NCBI GenBank assembly: GCA_028386065.3
Contig: JAKUCV010004751.1
Coordinates: forward strand, 27,403-91,402
Origin: Turnera subulata
Lineage: Eukaryota; Streptophyta; Magnoliopsida; Malpighiales; Passifloraceae
DNA length: 64,000 nucleotides
Reading direction: 5' to 3'
Both the position numbers and the translations under genes were made by a program. Shown here one piece after another: positions 1 through 10,739 of the stretch. The notes below the pieces were generated by a model, which worked only from the letters and a program-made list of their open reading frames with translations, made no database searches and had not been told where the DNA came from. Position 1 is the stretch's first letter. Every line of letters starts with the position of its first letter.

Positions 1-649
1 GATTAAAACTGACCATTGAAGAACATCGATGTTTATCAATCCAACATCGATGTTTTGCTCATGTAAAAATATTTTCAAATGCAACGGTCATGAGAACATC
101 GATGTTATGGATTCCAACATCGATGTTATTTGCCTACTGCCTGTTTTGAAGAATTGTTCAAAGGCAGGAACATCGATGTTTAAATCCACAACATCGATGT
201 TTTTGAGCTACTGCCAACTTTTGGAAAAATGGTTGAAACCAAGAACATCGATGTTTGGGATGCCAACATCGATGTTATTAGCCTACTGCCAATTTTGAAA
301 GATTGTTTGAAGATAGAACATCGATGTGGTAAAATATAACATCGATGTTATTCACTCAAAAAAATAGTTTGATGTTTGAAATATGTTTATGTGATGCATG
401 AGCAAACTTTATCTTATTTTGAGCCAATGTCCTAGAAGAGTTGAGTGTTATACCTTATACAATTTATGAATCTAACTCTTCTTTCTTGGCTCTTCAATCT
501 TGTGCTCATTCACTTTGTTCCTTTGCTCTTGAATGGTTTCTTTTGCTTGAGGATAGGTTTGACCACATTTCTTTTTGCTTCATCTTTGTCATGATCTGGA
601 GTTGGTTTGTCAATTATCAAAACCTTGTAATGAACCATGAGTTCTAACA
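1..649. mobile_element. 3' portion of an LTR (family A), cut by the window start
   Basis: This stretch ends in CTAACA at 644-649. Its last 60 bases closely resemble the end of the solo LTR at 30829-31797: both have TTTGTCA, ATTATCAAAACC, an AAATGAAAC/AATGAACC stretch and CTAACA. I therefore read it as the right part of an LTR of the same family. Its start lies outside the window, so length and TSD cannot be tested. The left half is an array of paired palindromes. No protein domain is visible, and the small open frames here are chance. Confidence 0.5.
25..350. repeat. Minisatellite of paired AACATCGATGTT palindromes
   Basis: Ten near-perfect copies of the 12-bp palindrome AACATCGATGTT occur as five pairs. 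Members of a pair lie about 20-25 bp apart, and pairs recur about every 74 bp. One member is usually preceded by G and the other by C or T. The ninth copy has decayed (AACATCGATGTG). Between pairs lies a diverged unit with a GCCTACTGCC-like core. It is not CRISPR: this is eukaryotic, the repeats are short and the intervening sequence is itself repeated. Confidence 0.85.
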
Positions 650-659
650 TTCTTTTGGT

Positions 660-1165
660 CTTGGCTCAGTCATGATTTGGTTGATTTTTGAGTTGTCTTT
701 TGCTGGTATTTTTTTTCTTCGTAAGTGTTATGGTTGCCTGCATATCTCTATTTATCCATGGTTGGTGAGCACTTCGGACTCACCCCTCGCCTGCGGGGTT
801 TCATCCCGTAGGTTAACTTGTTTCGTAGTTCAGGTACGACGTTCGATGGCTGCTGCTTTCTTCTCCACCTGACTCCGGATCCATACCTCCACTGCATGTG
901 CATTTAAGACTTCTGCTGCTGTATTATGTTTGCTGTTGTGTTGCTGTTTTTATTAATTGCCTCTGCTGCTGTATCATTTGTTTTCTGCTGCTGCTGTTGA
1001 GTTAGAGTGTGAGGCTTGAATAATGGTCTTCGGGTATGGGTGATAGTTGTAATATTTGGATTGGTGTTGTATTGTATTTGTAAGTTGAATTGTCTGTTCT
1101 ATCAATAAGAATAGTTTCCGCACGTGTTTACTGTATCCGGTAAATACGGGTCAGGGCGCTTCACA
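660..1165 (+). mobile_element. Probable gypsy-type LTR fragment
   Basis: The segment resembles the downstream half of a gypsy LTR. It has a CTG-rich stretch (about 905-1000), an AATAAGAATAG-type possible polyadenylation region near 1105, and a final CGGGTCAGGGCGCTTCACA-like end at 1147-1165, ending in CA as LTRs do. No left end, partner LTR or TSD is visible, so this rests on general resemblance. No coding domain was found. Confidence 0.3.
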
Positions 1166-1424
1166 ATGTCAATTCAAGCATGTTGTGGTTTGATCCCATG
1201 AAAGTATTGGAAACATAATTATTATGGCAGTTGTGTTAATAGTAAATAACATGAGGGTTGACCAATATTCCAATTTTTAATTTAATTTTAAAAATGTGGA
1301 TCCCAATACAGGTTATGTGATACACATATTCTCAAGTTGTAGGCAGTTGACGTCCATACGTAGCCGTTGCCAAACTTGACAAAAGAAAACTTTTTTTTAG
1401 GAAAACAAACAAAAACTTTAGAAG

Positions 1425-1612
1425 TGTTATGAATATTGATGAAAAAATGAAGGAAGATTGAGTAAGAATTGAAGGAGAAGACAGGGAAGATAGGAGGAGA
1501 AAAACAGCTCGGTTGGAAGAAGAGCTGCACCAGTTTCATTCATTTTGCAAGGGTATATATACAGCCAGATACAGGTACAATAGTATTCATTTATTTAACA
1601 CGTTTTATAACA
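1425..1612 (-). repeat. 3' LTR of the copia element
   Basis: This 188-bp LTR is bounded by TGTTAT and ATAACA, an inverted pair. It matches 7487-7651 closely, apart from a short stretch (about 1553-1577) missing from the other copy. Such short LTRs are within the copia range. On the element's strand the polypurine tract lies directly before it. Confidence 0.9.
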
Positions 1613-1794
1613 CTCCCCCTTGAATACTGTTATACTTTGGGTAGAATACGCTTTTTGGGGGAACTGCCTCATTAAAAACCTTACCAAGAAAAACCTAGTG
1701 GGATAAAAACTTGGTGAAGGGAAAAAGAGTGCAGTGCGTATTCTACTCCCCCTCATTTTGACATCTCTGGATTTCTTGATGTCATTGCATGCCA

Positions 1795-4150
1795 TTCGTC
1801 CTTGCCAACTTCTGGTCACGTATGCTTTGTCCGATCACTCTTGATATATCATTATTTTAACTGGACAATGTTGGCAGCATTATCTTCATAATTTTTTGTT
1901 GGAACATCTTCCTTGCCCTCTTGTTATTGTGGTCCCAATGATATAGCAATTTCATGTGTAAAGTTACGGCAGATATCCGTCTGTGCTTTATGAGGATCAA
2001 ATTAAGGACCTGTATCTGCAAAACCAACTATATTCTCTTCGGGCTTACAGGGTTAATATAATATCGTATTTGTTATACCCGAAGATAAGAACAAGTTATA
2101 TCTTGCCAATAGACATAAACCAAGAGCTTCAGGCTTCATGTTACTAGCAATATAAATTGTATTCAAATAGGGTACTTCAGGACCAATCTAATTCATTCAA
2201 ATGGCACGGCATTTGGAAGCTTCTTCAGGAGTTCCAATAATATTTAAATCACAAAAATAATGGAAATTCACATATAGATATGAACAAATAACATAAGCAA
2301 TAATAAATTCATTGGTATACTCATTAATACATATCCAAATTGGTTCGAACCATGTAAAGATCAAATTGTATATTCCCGAGAATTAGTTGCTTCAAGCAAC
2401 TTGAATCCTTCAGGGATTCTCATGCATATGTCATGATTTATGGATCCTTAAAAATAGGCTGTAATAGCATCCATTTGATGCATCTCTAATTCTTTTCATA
2501 TTATGTCAGACTTACTAAAAATAATTGCATACACCACAGAGGAGTATATCTATCTCCTCACAATTAATACCAAGTCGTTTGGGTAAAACCTTGTGCGATA
2601 AGCCGTGCTTTGTATCTCTCTATGATAATTCTCTTTTCGCACAAATATCCATTTTTAATCAACTGGTTCCATACCATCTGGTGTACGGACTATATGTCCG
2701 GAAAGTATCTTGCTTCACAACGGACTACAGGTCCGAAAATTTCTCGCTTCACAAGTGATTCGAACACAGCCTTAATCACATTTCTCAACTTGGCCAATCA
2801 TACTGCGCCTACATTCATCAATAGATGTAGGTTCATGATCCTCATTTTATTTCAAAATATTTAGCACTATATAAAATAAATATTCCAAGTATTCCGTCAA
2901 CGGTTATTTTTTACGTCGGTTCCATCTTATTCCTGACACTGTAATTGAGATCTCATCATATTCATTTATTTCAGGTACCTGCATTACTTCTGAAACTTAT
3001 CAATTGTGTCAGAAAAACCTCTTCTGGAGGACATTTAATGTGAACCTCTACTGGAGGCCATCTTTTCTAACTAAGGCCATCTTATCTCTTTTGCTCCATT
3101 CTCTCTATCGAGAATTTTGTTTTCTTTTGGAACCGAGTATATTCTACGCTTCTTGCATACTTTAGATTCATTTGCATACTATACTTGTTCTTCTGGAACA
3201 TTAATTTGAACAGGAGCATTTGCAGCTGGTGTATAAGATTTGGTCACTTTATGTGTCTGACAATTGCATATCAATTTCCTGCAAATGAATCATCTTTTGA
3301 ACTTCATGTTCACACTAATTTGTTTGAGGATCAAAAATAGATATTGAATAACATTTTAATTATATTTTGATCCAGCTGCTTATTTCCTCCTCCTGATGTT
3401 GGGTAAACACTTTAAACAAATGTGTCTCCAATCTCAAATTAATGGTTTCAACTACTTTGTAACTGATGGAGATTTTATACCCAACATCTATTCCCTGCCT
3501 TCTTTAAGGGACCAATTTTACTATGCTGTGGTGGAGCATTAAATACTGTACAACCAATGGTCCGAAGGTGGAAGATACTAGGTTTGTGACCATGAACCAA
3601 TGGGGAGATCTTATGATCTTATGATATCTTATTGGCTTGATGCACATTTGCTGCGTGTAAACTACCATGTTCTCAAACTGTAATATCTCTTTAGCAATGG
3701 TCCTGCAATCAATTGGAAATATTCGCCCAGATCGGTTTGGGTTTATTTCCAACAATATACATTATCCATTAAAGAGATATACCAGCATTATCAAGACATA
3801 TAGCCTTACAAGATAATTAGGGATGTGTACCTGCAGTTGGCTTAATCATAATAAGCGTGCAACATGCCAACTTGCGTCTAATAAGTACACAATATACCAT
3901 CTAGTCGATGCATCGATTTATAACAATAAAATTACCTAGATGGTTAACACGGCGGATTTATTAGTCCGCGTATATGTCCCTGAATTATTCCCAAACTTGC
4001 TGGTGATTCTAGGCCAACCTCATCTTAGGAAGGCCGAGCAATTAATTTTCGCAGCAAACAAACTCATGGAAAATCATTGATTGTAAAAACTTCTGTTTTT
4101 TCAATGAATAACCAAATAAATTTCGAGCATCAATATTGACCTGGGATGGC
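1795..4150 (-). pseudogene. Copia pol relic (pre-integrase, integrase, RT, RNase H)
   Basis: No long frame survives, but short minus-strand translations match the copia order. A pre-integrase piece with the RLGHP core is at about 4145-4020. An integrase core relic follows at about 4010-3760, and the integrase end with HGHKPS..HLRTFGC-like residues at about 3650-3500. RT start residues (REIFGPVV, KWIFVRKENY) lie at about 2790-2600. An RNase H relic with EDNAANIVQLK-like residues lies near 1890-1850. Stops and frameshifts occur throughout, so it makes no protein. The lineage within copia is not assigned. Confidence 0.8.
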
Positions 4151-4445
4151 CCAACCGGTCATTGTACCAACTTCAAGTTGGTGCCTGCTTCAGGCTGCTA
4201 TTTATATGCCAGCTTCAGGCTGCATATAATAACTTAGGAAAATAATTTACTAATTTCTGACTGGTGCATAGAAGGTATAAATCACATATCTATCTGCCAA
4301 CTTCTAGTTGGTCTCAGCTTCGGGCTGTGCAAACTGTGTATTTAAACATTTAAAATTGCTAGCTCCAGGCTAGTGCATTCCAGCTTCTGGCTGGATATGT
4401 TAAGTTTCAATTACTCAACTGCTAGCTTCAGGCTGCAATACATGT
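4140..4445. repeat. Short dispersed-tandem CAGCTTCAGGCTG-type repeats
   Basis: About eight diverged copies of a 13-15 bp unit (AGCTTCAGGCTG, with variants such as AACTTCTAGTTGG) recur every 20-60 bp. Each unit is an imperfect palindrome (AGC..TTC..GCT). They lie between the pre-integrase relic and the LINE fragment of the copia element. No coding sense is visible. Confidence 0.7.
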
Positions 4446-4578
4446 GTCAATATTAGGCTTATTTCTACCACTCATGTCGAAAAAGATCTGAATTATTGAG
4501 CAATAATTAAAGTAGTAGCAAACTTTTCCAACAGCAAAACCTCGAAGATTGAAAAACTTTGGAGTTTACTGATAAATA

Positions 4579-5430
4579 ATGCAAAGTTTTAGTTACCGAA
4601 AAATCTTCTGGATCTTTTCGGAGACAAAAAAAGGGTCCATATTTGAAAAAATGACACCTAGCTGTCTAATCTCAGACTATAAGAAGGGGAGGCGGTTGAG
4701 ACAGGAAGATCCAGAAAACTCAGAAAAACTCAACAAGACGAGAAAAATGCCTTCCCCAGCTACTGTTTTCTTTGTTGGGGGTGCCTCTCTAGGAAGAAGG
4801 AATAGGTTAGCATATAGCATGGTGAATGAGCAGCAAGAAGAATTACTGAATGAACTGGCGAGAATTCCTCGTTTAGTGTTTGTTGATGAACTTTATTCAT
4901 CTAGGTTCTTTGTAACTCCTATGGAAGAAACATTCTTCCTAGAGGACCAAAGCAATCTAAGGGCTTCCTTTTATGGCTCGGCTAACTCTATTATGTTTTT
5001 CATATCTAATAGACTGCAGGAATTTCAGCTAGAGCCTTCATGTCAAATTTTAAATCAAAGCAGTTATTATCAGGTTTCCATGATGGCTCGGAGCGTCCCA
5101 AGGGTGACTGGGTTACCACCTACATGGCCTAAGGTACGACTTTTACTATGGAATTGCAGGGGTGTAGCAAGAAGATCTCAAGACTTTGTGCGTACCTTAA
5201 GGGATCTGACGAATCAGTACAAGCCCAATATGGTACTGATTACTGAGACTTTATGGCAAGCAGGAGAAAATCATTGTGTGATTCCACTTCGTTTTCCTCC
5301 AACGAATCGGTTTGAGATATCAGGAGAAAACAATATGGGTGGTATGTGGTTCTCCTGGAACAACAGTGTTAGGGTCAACATCAACAACGAGGCTCAGAGT
5401 TTTAGAGTCAATGTTGTACCCAACAGATAA
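4579..5430 (+). pseudogene. LINE fragment with N-terminal part of the endonuclease domain
   Basis: A 283-codon open frame lies opposite to the host copia element. Residues 1-170 have no recognisable domain and may be an ORF1 tail or joining sequence. From about residue 178 the start of an L1-type apurinic endonuclease is clear: LLLWNCRGVARRS, then MVLITETLW (the catalytic glutamate region) and a GGMWFSWN segment. The frame stops after about 100 residues of the domain; the rest of the endonuclease, RT and a poly-A tail are absent. Because it is an internal slice and not a 3' end, it is not an ordinary 5'-truncated insertion. Capture by the copia element, or deletion around an older LINE, are both possible. 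Confidence 0.7.
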
Positions 5431-6021
5431 ATAATTATTTCAACTTATGTATGAGAACAATTCCTTTATGTGGATGTTCTCAAGTAATGGATCCATTTTG
5501 CAATAATATGCATGTTTTCTTTTAGCTTTGCCATTATAACCTCATTCACAGTCACATGCACAATTAATTATACCGTCTTATTCGCTTCAGGGAATAGAGC
5601 AGAGTCAATTCGACGGGATCTATGATAATATCTTTTATTACTGTAAATGGGAGTTTCTGTACTCTTCAAGAGTATTTGCTCTTCCAGAACGTAAATATAT
5701 GATCTTCTAGATCATAGAAAAACGTGCATAATTCAGGAACATATTCAAACTTATGCGCTTCTGGGGCGTATAAATCTTTTTCTCATTTTGAGATTGTACA
5801 TGTTATGTAAAATAGTTGACATCCACACATATAACTCTTCCCCTTGGATGTCAACTTGCATTGTCTTCAGGACAAATGCCTGAGCCATTATTCTAGAAAC
5901 GATGATAAAATATTGTAAAGTAAATAAAATAAAATAACACATAATAATAAAAGTGAAACATAAAATAAAATTATTTAATATATATTGGCTTGCACCTTTA
6001 GGGTAAGCAAGATAATAACAG
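5431..6021. other. Copia internal region without recognisable coding sequence
   Basis: This AT-rich stretch lies where the copia gag should be (minus strand). I see repeated TTCT/AGAA-rich words (for example CTTCTAGATCATAGAA near 5700) but no zinc knuckle and no long frame. It is taken as decayed gag and leader. Confidence 0.4.
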
Positions 6022-6092
6022 TATCCATCTTCGGATGGTCATACAATATCCACCTTCTGGTGGTCATACAACATCCATCTTCTGGTGGTCAT
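6022..6092. repeat. Three tandem copies of a 25-bp unit
   Basis: The unit is ATCCATCTTCTGGTGGTCAT with a short ATACAA linker, repeated three times with few changes. It lies inside the copia element. Confidence 0.85.
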
Positions 6093-6482
6093 ATCTTTCT
6101 TTTATTTTCCTCAAAGATCTGCGGGATCTTCTGGCATTAAGACATCCAGTCTTTGCTTTATTTTCTCTTTTGTTGCGTCTTCCAGACGATTGGCATTTAA
6201 ATACATTCAATGCCCATAACAAATTTCTTCCGGAAATTCTAAGGGCCTCCAATATTTGTAACTCAATTCCAAAATTAAATAAATAAAAGACTTAATAAAT
6301 AAACATGGGCCTTTTATTAATTAGCCCAATTAAAATTAAATAAATAAAAATTAAATGCAATGGGCCTTGTACGAGCCCAATCGAAATATAAATGAAATTA
6401 AAATAAGAAATCAAATGCAATGGGCCCTTTTAATAGCCCAATCGTAATTTAAATACAAACATAAAATATGCTTACTCGATAA

Positions 6483-6622
6483 AAGGCGGCTTAATCGGCC
6501 AACAAATGAAACAAGGCGGCTTTGCCGGCCAACAAATGAAACAAGGCGGCTTTGCCGGCCAACAAATGAAACAAGGCGGCTTTGCCAGCCAACAAAGAGC
6601 TAAGGCGGCTTAGCCGGCCAAT
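6483..6622. repeat. Five tandem copies of a 30-bp AAGGCGGCTTTGCCGGCC unit
   Basis: The first four units are separated by AACAAATGAAAC-like linkers; the fifth is more diverged. Each contains GGCGGC and GCCGGCC, so each can form a short stem. It is located in the 5' half of the copia element (minus strand). It is not a CRISPR array, because the linkers are the same sequence repeated. Confidence 0.9.
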
Positions 6623-6756
6623 ATTGAATACTAAATAAAGCATAATAATAGAGGGTATATAAAATACGCTTACTCGATAAATCTTTCAGCAATAATATAT
6701 AATAGAGAAAATATAATATATATACGCCTACTCGATAAATCTTTCGGCAATATTAA

Positions 6757-6797
6757 TTATTCTTATTATTATTATTATTCTTATTATTATTATTATT
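6757..6797. repeat. ATT/TTA trinucleotide microsatellite
   Basis: About 13 TTA/ATT units with two C interruptions, followed by a pyrimidine-rich run to 6837. Confidence 0.9.
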
Positions 6798-6837
6798 TTC
6801 TCTTTCTCTTTCCTTTTAATTTTCTCCCTCTTTTTTT

Positions 6838-7350
6838 TTAACGGGCTGGGCCGTGAACAGTACCGGCCCATTTTTCTTTTACAGACTGGGCCGTGAACAG
6901 GACTAGCCCAGGCCTGTCCAGCCCGACCCGGAATGCTTCAGCCCACCAGGCGCGGGTTATACCCGACCCAGACCCGACCCGATTACAGAAACGGGTTGGG
7001 GTCGTATTCAACCCGGGTCGACCAGCCCGTCGAAACGGGTCGCGACCCAACCAAAACACGGGTCTGGTCTCATCGACGATGGCGGCAGCGACCCAGCAGC
7101 GCGGGAGAGATGCCACGAGCACGACGGCGACGAGGCGACACGTTTGGCTGCGAAAGGAGGGTGCGACGCTGCCGGCATCGTTGACGGCGGCGCGGGGAAG
7201 AGAATCCACGGGTTTCTCGTCGGTTAAAGGCCTCTCGGCGGCGCGTCAGGCGGCAGGGTAGGCTGGGGGCGGTGCCGGTTAGTCGGCCACGGGACGACGA
7301 GCAGACTGGTGGCGGCGGTGTGGCTAGTGGTGGCCGGAAATGCTTACGGA
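6838..7350 (-). other. GC-rich leader region of the copia element
   Basis: The base composition changes sharply to GC-rich here, with many CGG/CGA triplets and the word ACGGGTTGGG. Open frames of about 120 codons exist on both strands at once, as expected for GC-rich noncoding DNA, and none shows a known domain. The repeated phrase CTGGGCCGTGAACAG occurs at about 6845 and 6886. Its position just inside the 5' LTR suggests an untranslated leader. Capture of a host promoter or first exon is possible but unproven. Confidence 0.35.
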
Positions 7351-7486
7351 TGAACAGTGCCGAGGGTGGTGCACTGTTCATCATCTTCTTCCTTTCTTTC
7401 TTTCGTTTTTTTTTTTTCAGCCTTTTCTTCAATTTCTGCTTCGGTTTTCTTCTTTGCTCGGGTAGAGATCATTCGTGCTGATAACG

Positions 7487-7651
7487 TATTATGAATATTG
7501 ATGAAAAAATGAAGGAAGATTGAGTAAGAATTGAAGGAGAAGACATGAAAGATAGGAGGAGAAAAACAGCTCGGTTGGAAGAAGAGCTGCACCAGTTTCA
7601 TTCATTTGCAGGGGTACAATAGTATTCACTTATTTAACACGTTTTATAACA
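7487..7651 (-). repeat. 5' LTR of the copia element
   Basis: A 165-bp partner of the LTR at 1425-1612. It starts TATTATG where the partner has TGTTATG, lacks about 23 bp of it, and ends ATAACA. The TSD AGAAG follows at 7652-7656. Confidence 0.9.
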
Positions 7652-7656
7652 AGAAG

Positions 7657-8555
7657 CTTTTTACAGTTTCTTTTTTTTTTTTAAAATCAAGAGATGCATT
7701 TTACTTAATAAAAGAAGCAATGCCAAAAAAAAAAAAGGGGAGGACAAAAAATTAAGGAACAGATAGCGGCACCAAATAGTGGACCATTTGCATGAAAAGA
7801 GATTCAGGTTTGCTGGACCATCATGAAAGGTATTGGCCCAATGAAATAGAGAATAATGCAAACCTTAATGGCAATGGCCCAAAAAGCCTATCCCCATTAA
7901 TTAATTTTTTGGTAGCAAACTGGACCATCAAGAATGTTGACTCTATTTCACTGGAGCTGCTGCTTGCTAGGAGTTCTTCTTAGAGCAAGAGTAACAATGT
8001 TAATATTTCGCCTTCCTACTAACAATTATGAAAGCCAATAGTTTGAAATGAATCAATGTAATACCAAAGCGATTGTTAGTTAAATTGCTGTTGTACTAGC
8101 TTGTCACATATAATATGTATCAGTATGGAGCTGATTCTCCATCAAGACGTGCCACTACTGAATGTTTACAATAAGCAGATGATTTTCGACAAAAAAGAAA
8201 AATAAATAAGCAGTTGATCACATACCTATGATATATAGGTACCTAAAAGTTGGTCAGATTACATGGCAAGGGAGATCAACTGATCCTGTCACCAAAGGCC
8301 CTCTTGATATTCAAGCCATGATCATCCTTTCCTGCATCTCTAAACCATTGGGAGAGTGAAAGGGCCTTCAAATTTCTTATTGCTACACAGAGTCCATTGG
8401 CTGTGATTCGATTCCAAGCGGGTATGACAAGTTGTTGAAGGTTTCATTACAGCACCTGAAAACAAGAATGTAAGTGGTTTATAGGTGGCTTCCTTGTAAT
8501 TGCAAATGCATCTCCCGTCAATGTTGCACATTTTTGTGGAAAAAGAAAAAAAAAA
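7657..8555. other. Intergenic, no gene seen
   Basis: AT-rich sequence with poly-T and poly-A runs (7668-7685, 7725-7738). Short open frames have no recognisable domains. Nothing further is supported. Confidence 0.5.
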
Positions 8556-8557
8556 TA
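8541..8557 (-). terminator. Pol III T-run terminator of tRNA-Gly
   Basis: On the minus strand, two bases after the tRNA, there is a run of about ten T residues followed by CTTTT, as expected for Pol III termination. Confidence 0.75.
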
Positions 8558-8559
8558 AT

Positions 8560-8630
8560 GCGTTTGCCGGGAGTCGAACCCGGGTCTATTGCTTGGAAGG
8601 CAATTATCCTAACCGTTGGACTACAAACGC
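8560..8630 (-). tRNA. trnG-UCC (nuclear): tRNA-Gly (anticodon UCC)
   Basis: The 71-nt minus-strand sequence folds as a standard tRNA. The acceptor pairs GCGTTTG with CAAACGC. The anticodon arm has loop CTTCCAA (anticodon TCC), and the T arm has GGTTCGACTCC. The A box (TAGTCCAACGGTTAGG region) and B box (GGTTCGACTCC) of the internal Pol III promoter are present. No intron and no encoded CCA are seen. A T-rich run directly downstream on the minus strand (8541-8557) is a good Pol III terminator. Confidence 0.95.
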
Positions 8631-9270
8631 TTTTGCTGATTTGAATCTCCTCCATTTATTGGGGTCCAAAACAATCATTGATTATACAACAAGAAGAAAA
8701 TTTTTTGCCAGCACTCTTCTTCAGAAAGGAAGAATTACTTGGATTAACATGATGTATCTTTTCATTCTACCTATTTTCGTCCACATTGCTTTCGAGAAAA
8801 AAGTTTTTTATGTACTTACACTTTAACGATTTCACATTTGTTATCCCTCCTCGTTTAATTTCACTTATGTTGTCCCTCAACTTAAGGTTTACCGGGTCAT
8901 GTTGTCCATTTTACAGCCTACAGCCGGTGAATCGCTGTAGTGTTGACACGTGTCTGTGGGCCCTGCCGTCTACACATTTTTATTCTTTTTTATGCTTTTT
9001 TTCAAAATTAAATTTTTAAATACTCCATTTCCATTAAATAAATGAGTTTTGGTCCAAAAACTACGCCATTCCTGTCAAGTCTGGGAAAAAAGCATGCACC
9101 CACCGCCATCTACGAGCTCGAGAAGCTTTGTGCCGCCCCTCTCCTCCGCCCTCTCTAAAGAACTCCACCTTGCCCTCTGCCGCCAACCCTAGCCCTGGCC
9201 TTCTTCCCCTTAATCCACACTCAAATTGCTTGCAACGCCATAATCCCAAACACACGCACACCACTAATCC

Positions 9271-9562
9271 ACCATTTGTTTGTAGAACCCAAACAACAAC
9301 AATACCCAACATTACCAAGGAATTGTTCGATTCAATCTATAATTTTGTTTAAGCTAAAATTCAAACTACAACTACAGAAGGAGAGTAAAACAGAAAGAAG
9401 AGGGGAAGAACAACTAATCCACCATCTGTTCGCAGAACCCAAACAGCAACAATACCTAACATCACCAAGGAATCATTCGATTCAATCTATAATTTTGTTT
9501 ATGCTAAAATTCAAACAACAATTACAGGAGGAGAGTAAAATAGAAAGAAGAGGGGAAGAGGG
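9271..9562. repeat. 150-bp tandem duplication inside the Mutator-like element
   Basis: Two adjacent copies, starting at about 9270 and 9420, share the phrases AGAACCCAAACA, CAACAATACC and GATTCAATCTATAATTTTG. They are roughly 90 percent alike by eye. Both are open in one frame, but the protein has no known domain. Confidence 0.85.
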
Positions 9563-9596
9563 TCAACGACTTTACCCACGAGGTGAGTCACAGTGT

Positions 9597-9745
9597 TGAA
9601 TCCAGCGACAACCGTTGGCTAACGTCGGCTGCTGTATTGAATCGGTGCGGCGACAACCACTACTAAAGTCGGCTGCTGTCTTGAATCGATGGCGGCGAAA
9701 ATCGTTGCTAATGTCAGCTGCAGTGTTTGAATCAATGGTAGCAGA
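9597..9745. repeat. Three tandem copies of a 58-bp unit
   Basis: The unit runs TTGAATC..GGCGACAACC..CTAA..GTCGGCTGCTG and recurs three times with divergence, near 9597, 9653 and 9702. Because 58 is not a multiple of three, the reading frame changes between copies, arguing against coding use. Confidence 0.75.
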
Positions 9746-9869
9746 ACGAAGGAGAACGAGTGGGTTTGAGATAGAGGAAGATCGAGCGAGTGTGGCTTGG
9801 CAACGGCGGTGGGTGGCGGCTTGACGACGACGGTGGGTGGCGGCTTGACTTGCAGATGACGGCGATCGG

Positions 9870-10080
9870 TGGTGAGAGAATGGAATAAAGAAACGAAAAA
9901 GGAAAAAGAGATAGAGAGGAGGGAGAGAGAGAGAGAGGAGGGAGACAGACGATGGAAAGAGAAAAGGAAAGGGAGAATAAAGAGAAAAAGAAGAAAGAAG
10001 AAAAGAAAAAAAGAGAAAGAAGAAAAGAAAAAAAAAGAAAGTAAAAAACAGAAAAGGAGAAAAAAAGAAAAAATAATTAA
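9870..10080 (+). repeat. Purine-only-like GA/GAAA tract
   Basis: For about 200 bases the plus strand is almost entirely A and G (AGAAAGAAG, GGAGAGAGAG). Long apparent frames on either strand here (Lys/Arg/Glu-rich or Phe/Ser/Leu-rich) are products of composition. Such asymmetric tracts can form unusual structures, but no function is claimed. Confidence 0.85.
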
Positions 10081-10289
10081 AAAATGGCAAAATGTGGGCC
10101 CCACTTGATACGTCAGCAACAACCGGCTATAATATAGAAAAAGGACTACATATCCCGGTAAAACCAAACTTTAGGGACAACATGAGTGAAATTAAACTAG
10201 GAGGGACAACAAATGCGAAATCGTTAAAGTGTAAGGACATAAAAACTATTAACTCCATTGCTTTATGGTCATAAGGAATTCAGTAGTTG

Positions 10290-10739
10290 CTTTAAAAATA
10301 GCTGATAACAAATAAATGGCTTCAATAAAGAAAAAATATATATACAATCGAGTAGCCATAGTCTAACTAAAAACTTATTATGACAAAGGCACCTAGCTTC
10401 GTAAATGGCTTTTTTGCTTTGAATCTAAAGTTTAAGGGGCTAAAATATAACTAATCTCCCTAAAATATTTAGGTTTCTTTCTTAAAAATAAAAATTAATA
10501 TATTTTAATTTTAATTTTTTTGTTTAGGAAGTTTTTTTGCTTTAAATTTGATGTTTGAGGGACTAATATGTAACTTATTCACCTTAAAAAGTTAGATTTA
10601 ACAAAAAGACTTGACGAAAATTAGGTTTAGAACTTTTTTTGCTGTAACTAATAAAAAAATAGGACTCAGATGTAGATTTTTAAAGGTATAGGACTTAGTT
10701 GCAAAAAAAATAAAAAGATTTTGGGCTTAGAAAATAGTT
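10290..10739. repeat. AT-rich spacer with a diverged direct duplication
   Basis: A phrase of about 75 bases (TTTTTTGCTTTGAATCTAAAG...GGGGCTAAAATATAACT) at about 10410-10485 recurs with changes at about 10535-10605. Further in, GGACTTAG/GGACTCAG words repeat. It looks like a decayed transposon end; no boundaries could be set. Confidence 0.5.

Larger units (their letters stand above)
1425..7651 (-). mobile_element. Decayed Ty1/copia retrotransposon with intact ends and TSD
   Basis: This 6.2-kb element has direct terminal repeats (1425-1612 and 7487-7651) flanked by identical 5-bp TSDs, AGAAG at 1420-1424 and 7652-7656. Its coding strand is minus. A polypurine tract (minus-strand AAGGGGGAG) sits next to the LTR at 1613-1622. 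A possible primer-binding site, TTATCAGCACGA, follows the other LTR at about 7473-7485. In minus-strand order come a GC-rich leader, short tandem repeats, a LINE fragment on the opposite strand, and pol relics in copia order (pre-integrase, integrase, RT, RNase H). Many stops and frameshifts make it non-autonomous now. Confidence 0.9.
8793..10255. mobile_element. Non-autonomous Mutator-like element with 9-bp TSD
   Basis: Long terminal inverted repeats (about 190 bp; about 8793-8985 and 10065-10255) face each other, each starting GAG and containing GTCCTTACACTTTAACGATTT-like and TTGTCCCTC-like words. Directly outside lie identical 9-bp copies of CATTGCTTT (8784-8792 and 10256-10264), the TSD length typical of Mutator. 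There is no transposase. The inside holds a tandem duplication, a triplicated unit and a purine-rich tract, so movement would need an enzyme from elsewhere. A GT-AG gene fragment, as in Pack-MULEs, was looked for but not clearly seen. Confidence 0.85.

Noticed and set aside
6483..6622. CRISPR-like array of regular repeats
   Set aside because: Eukaryotic nuclear context, spacers are identical to one another, and no cas genes exist; it is a minisatellite in a copia element.
6838..7432. Arg-rich frames of about 120 codons on both strands
   Set aside because: Both strands are open at once in GC-rich DNA and no domain is recognisable; treated as copia leader.
9572..10167. Long minus-strand frames rich in Phe, Ser and Leu
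   Set aside because: They are translations of the purine-rich plus strand; composition alone keeps stops rare.
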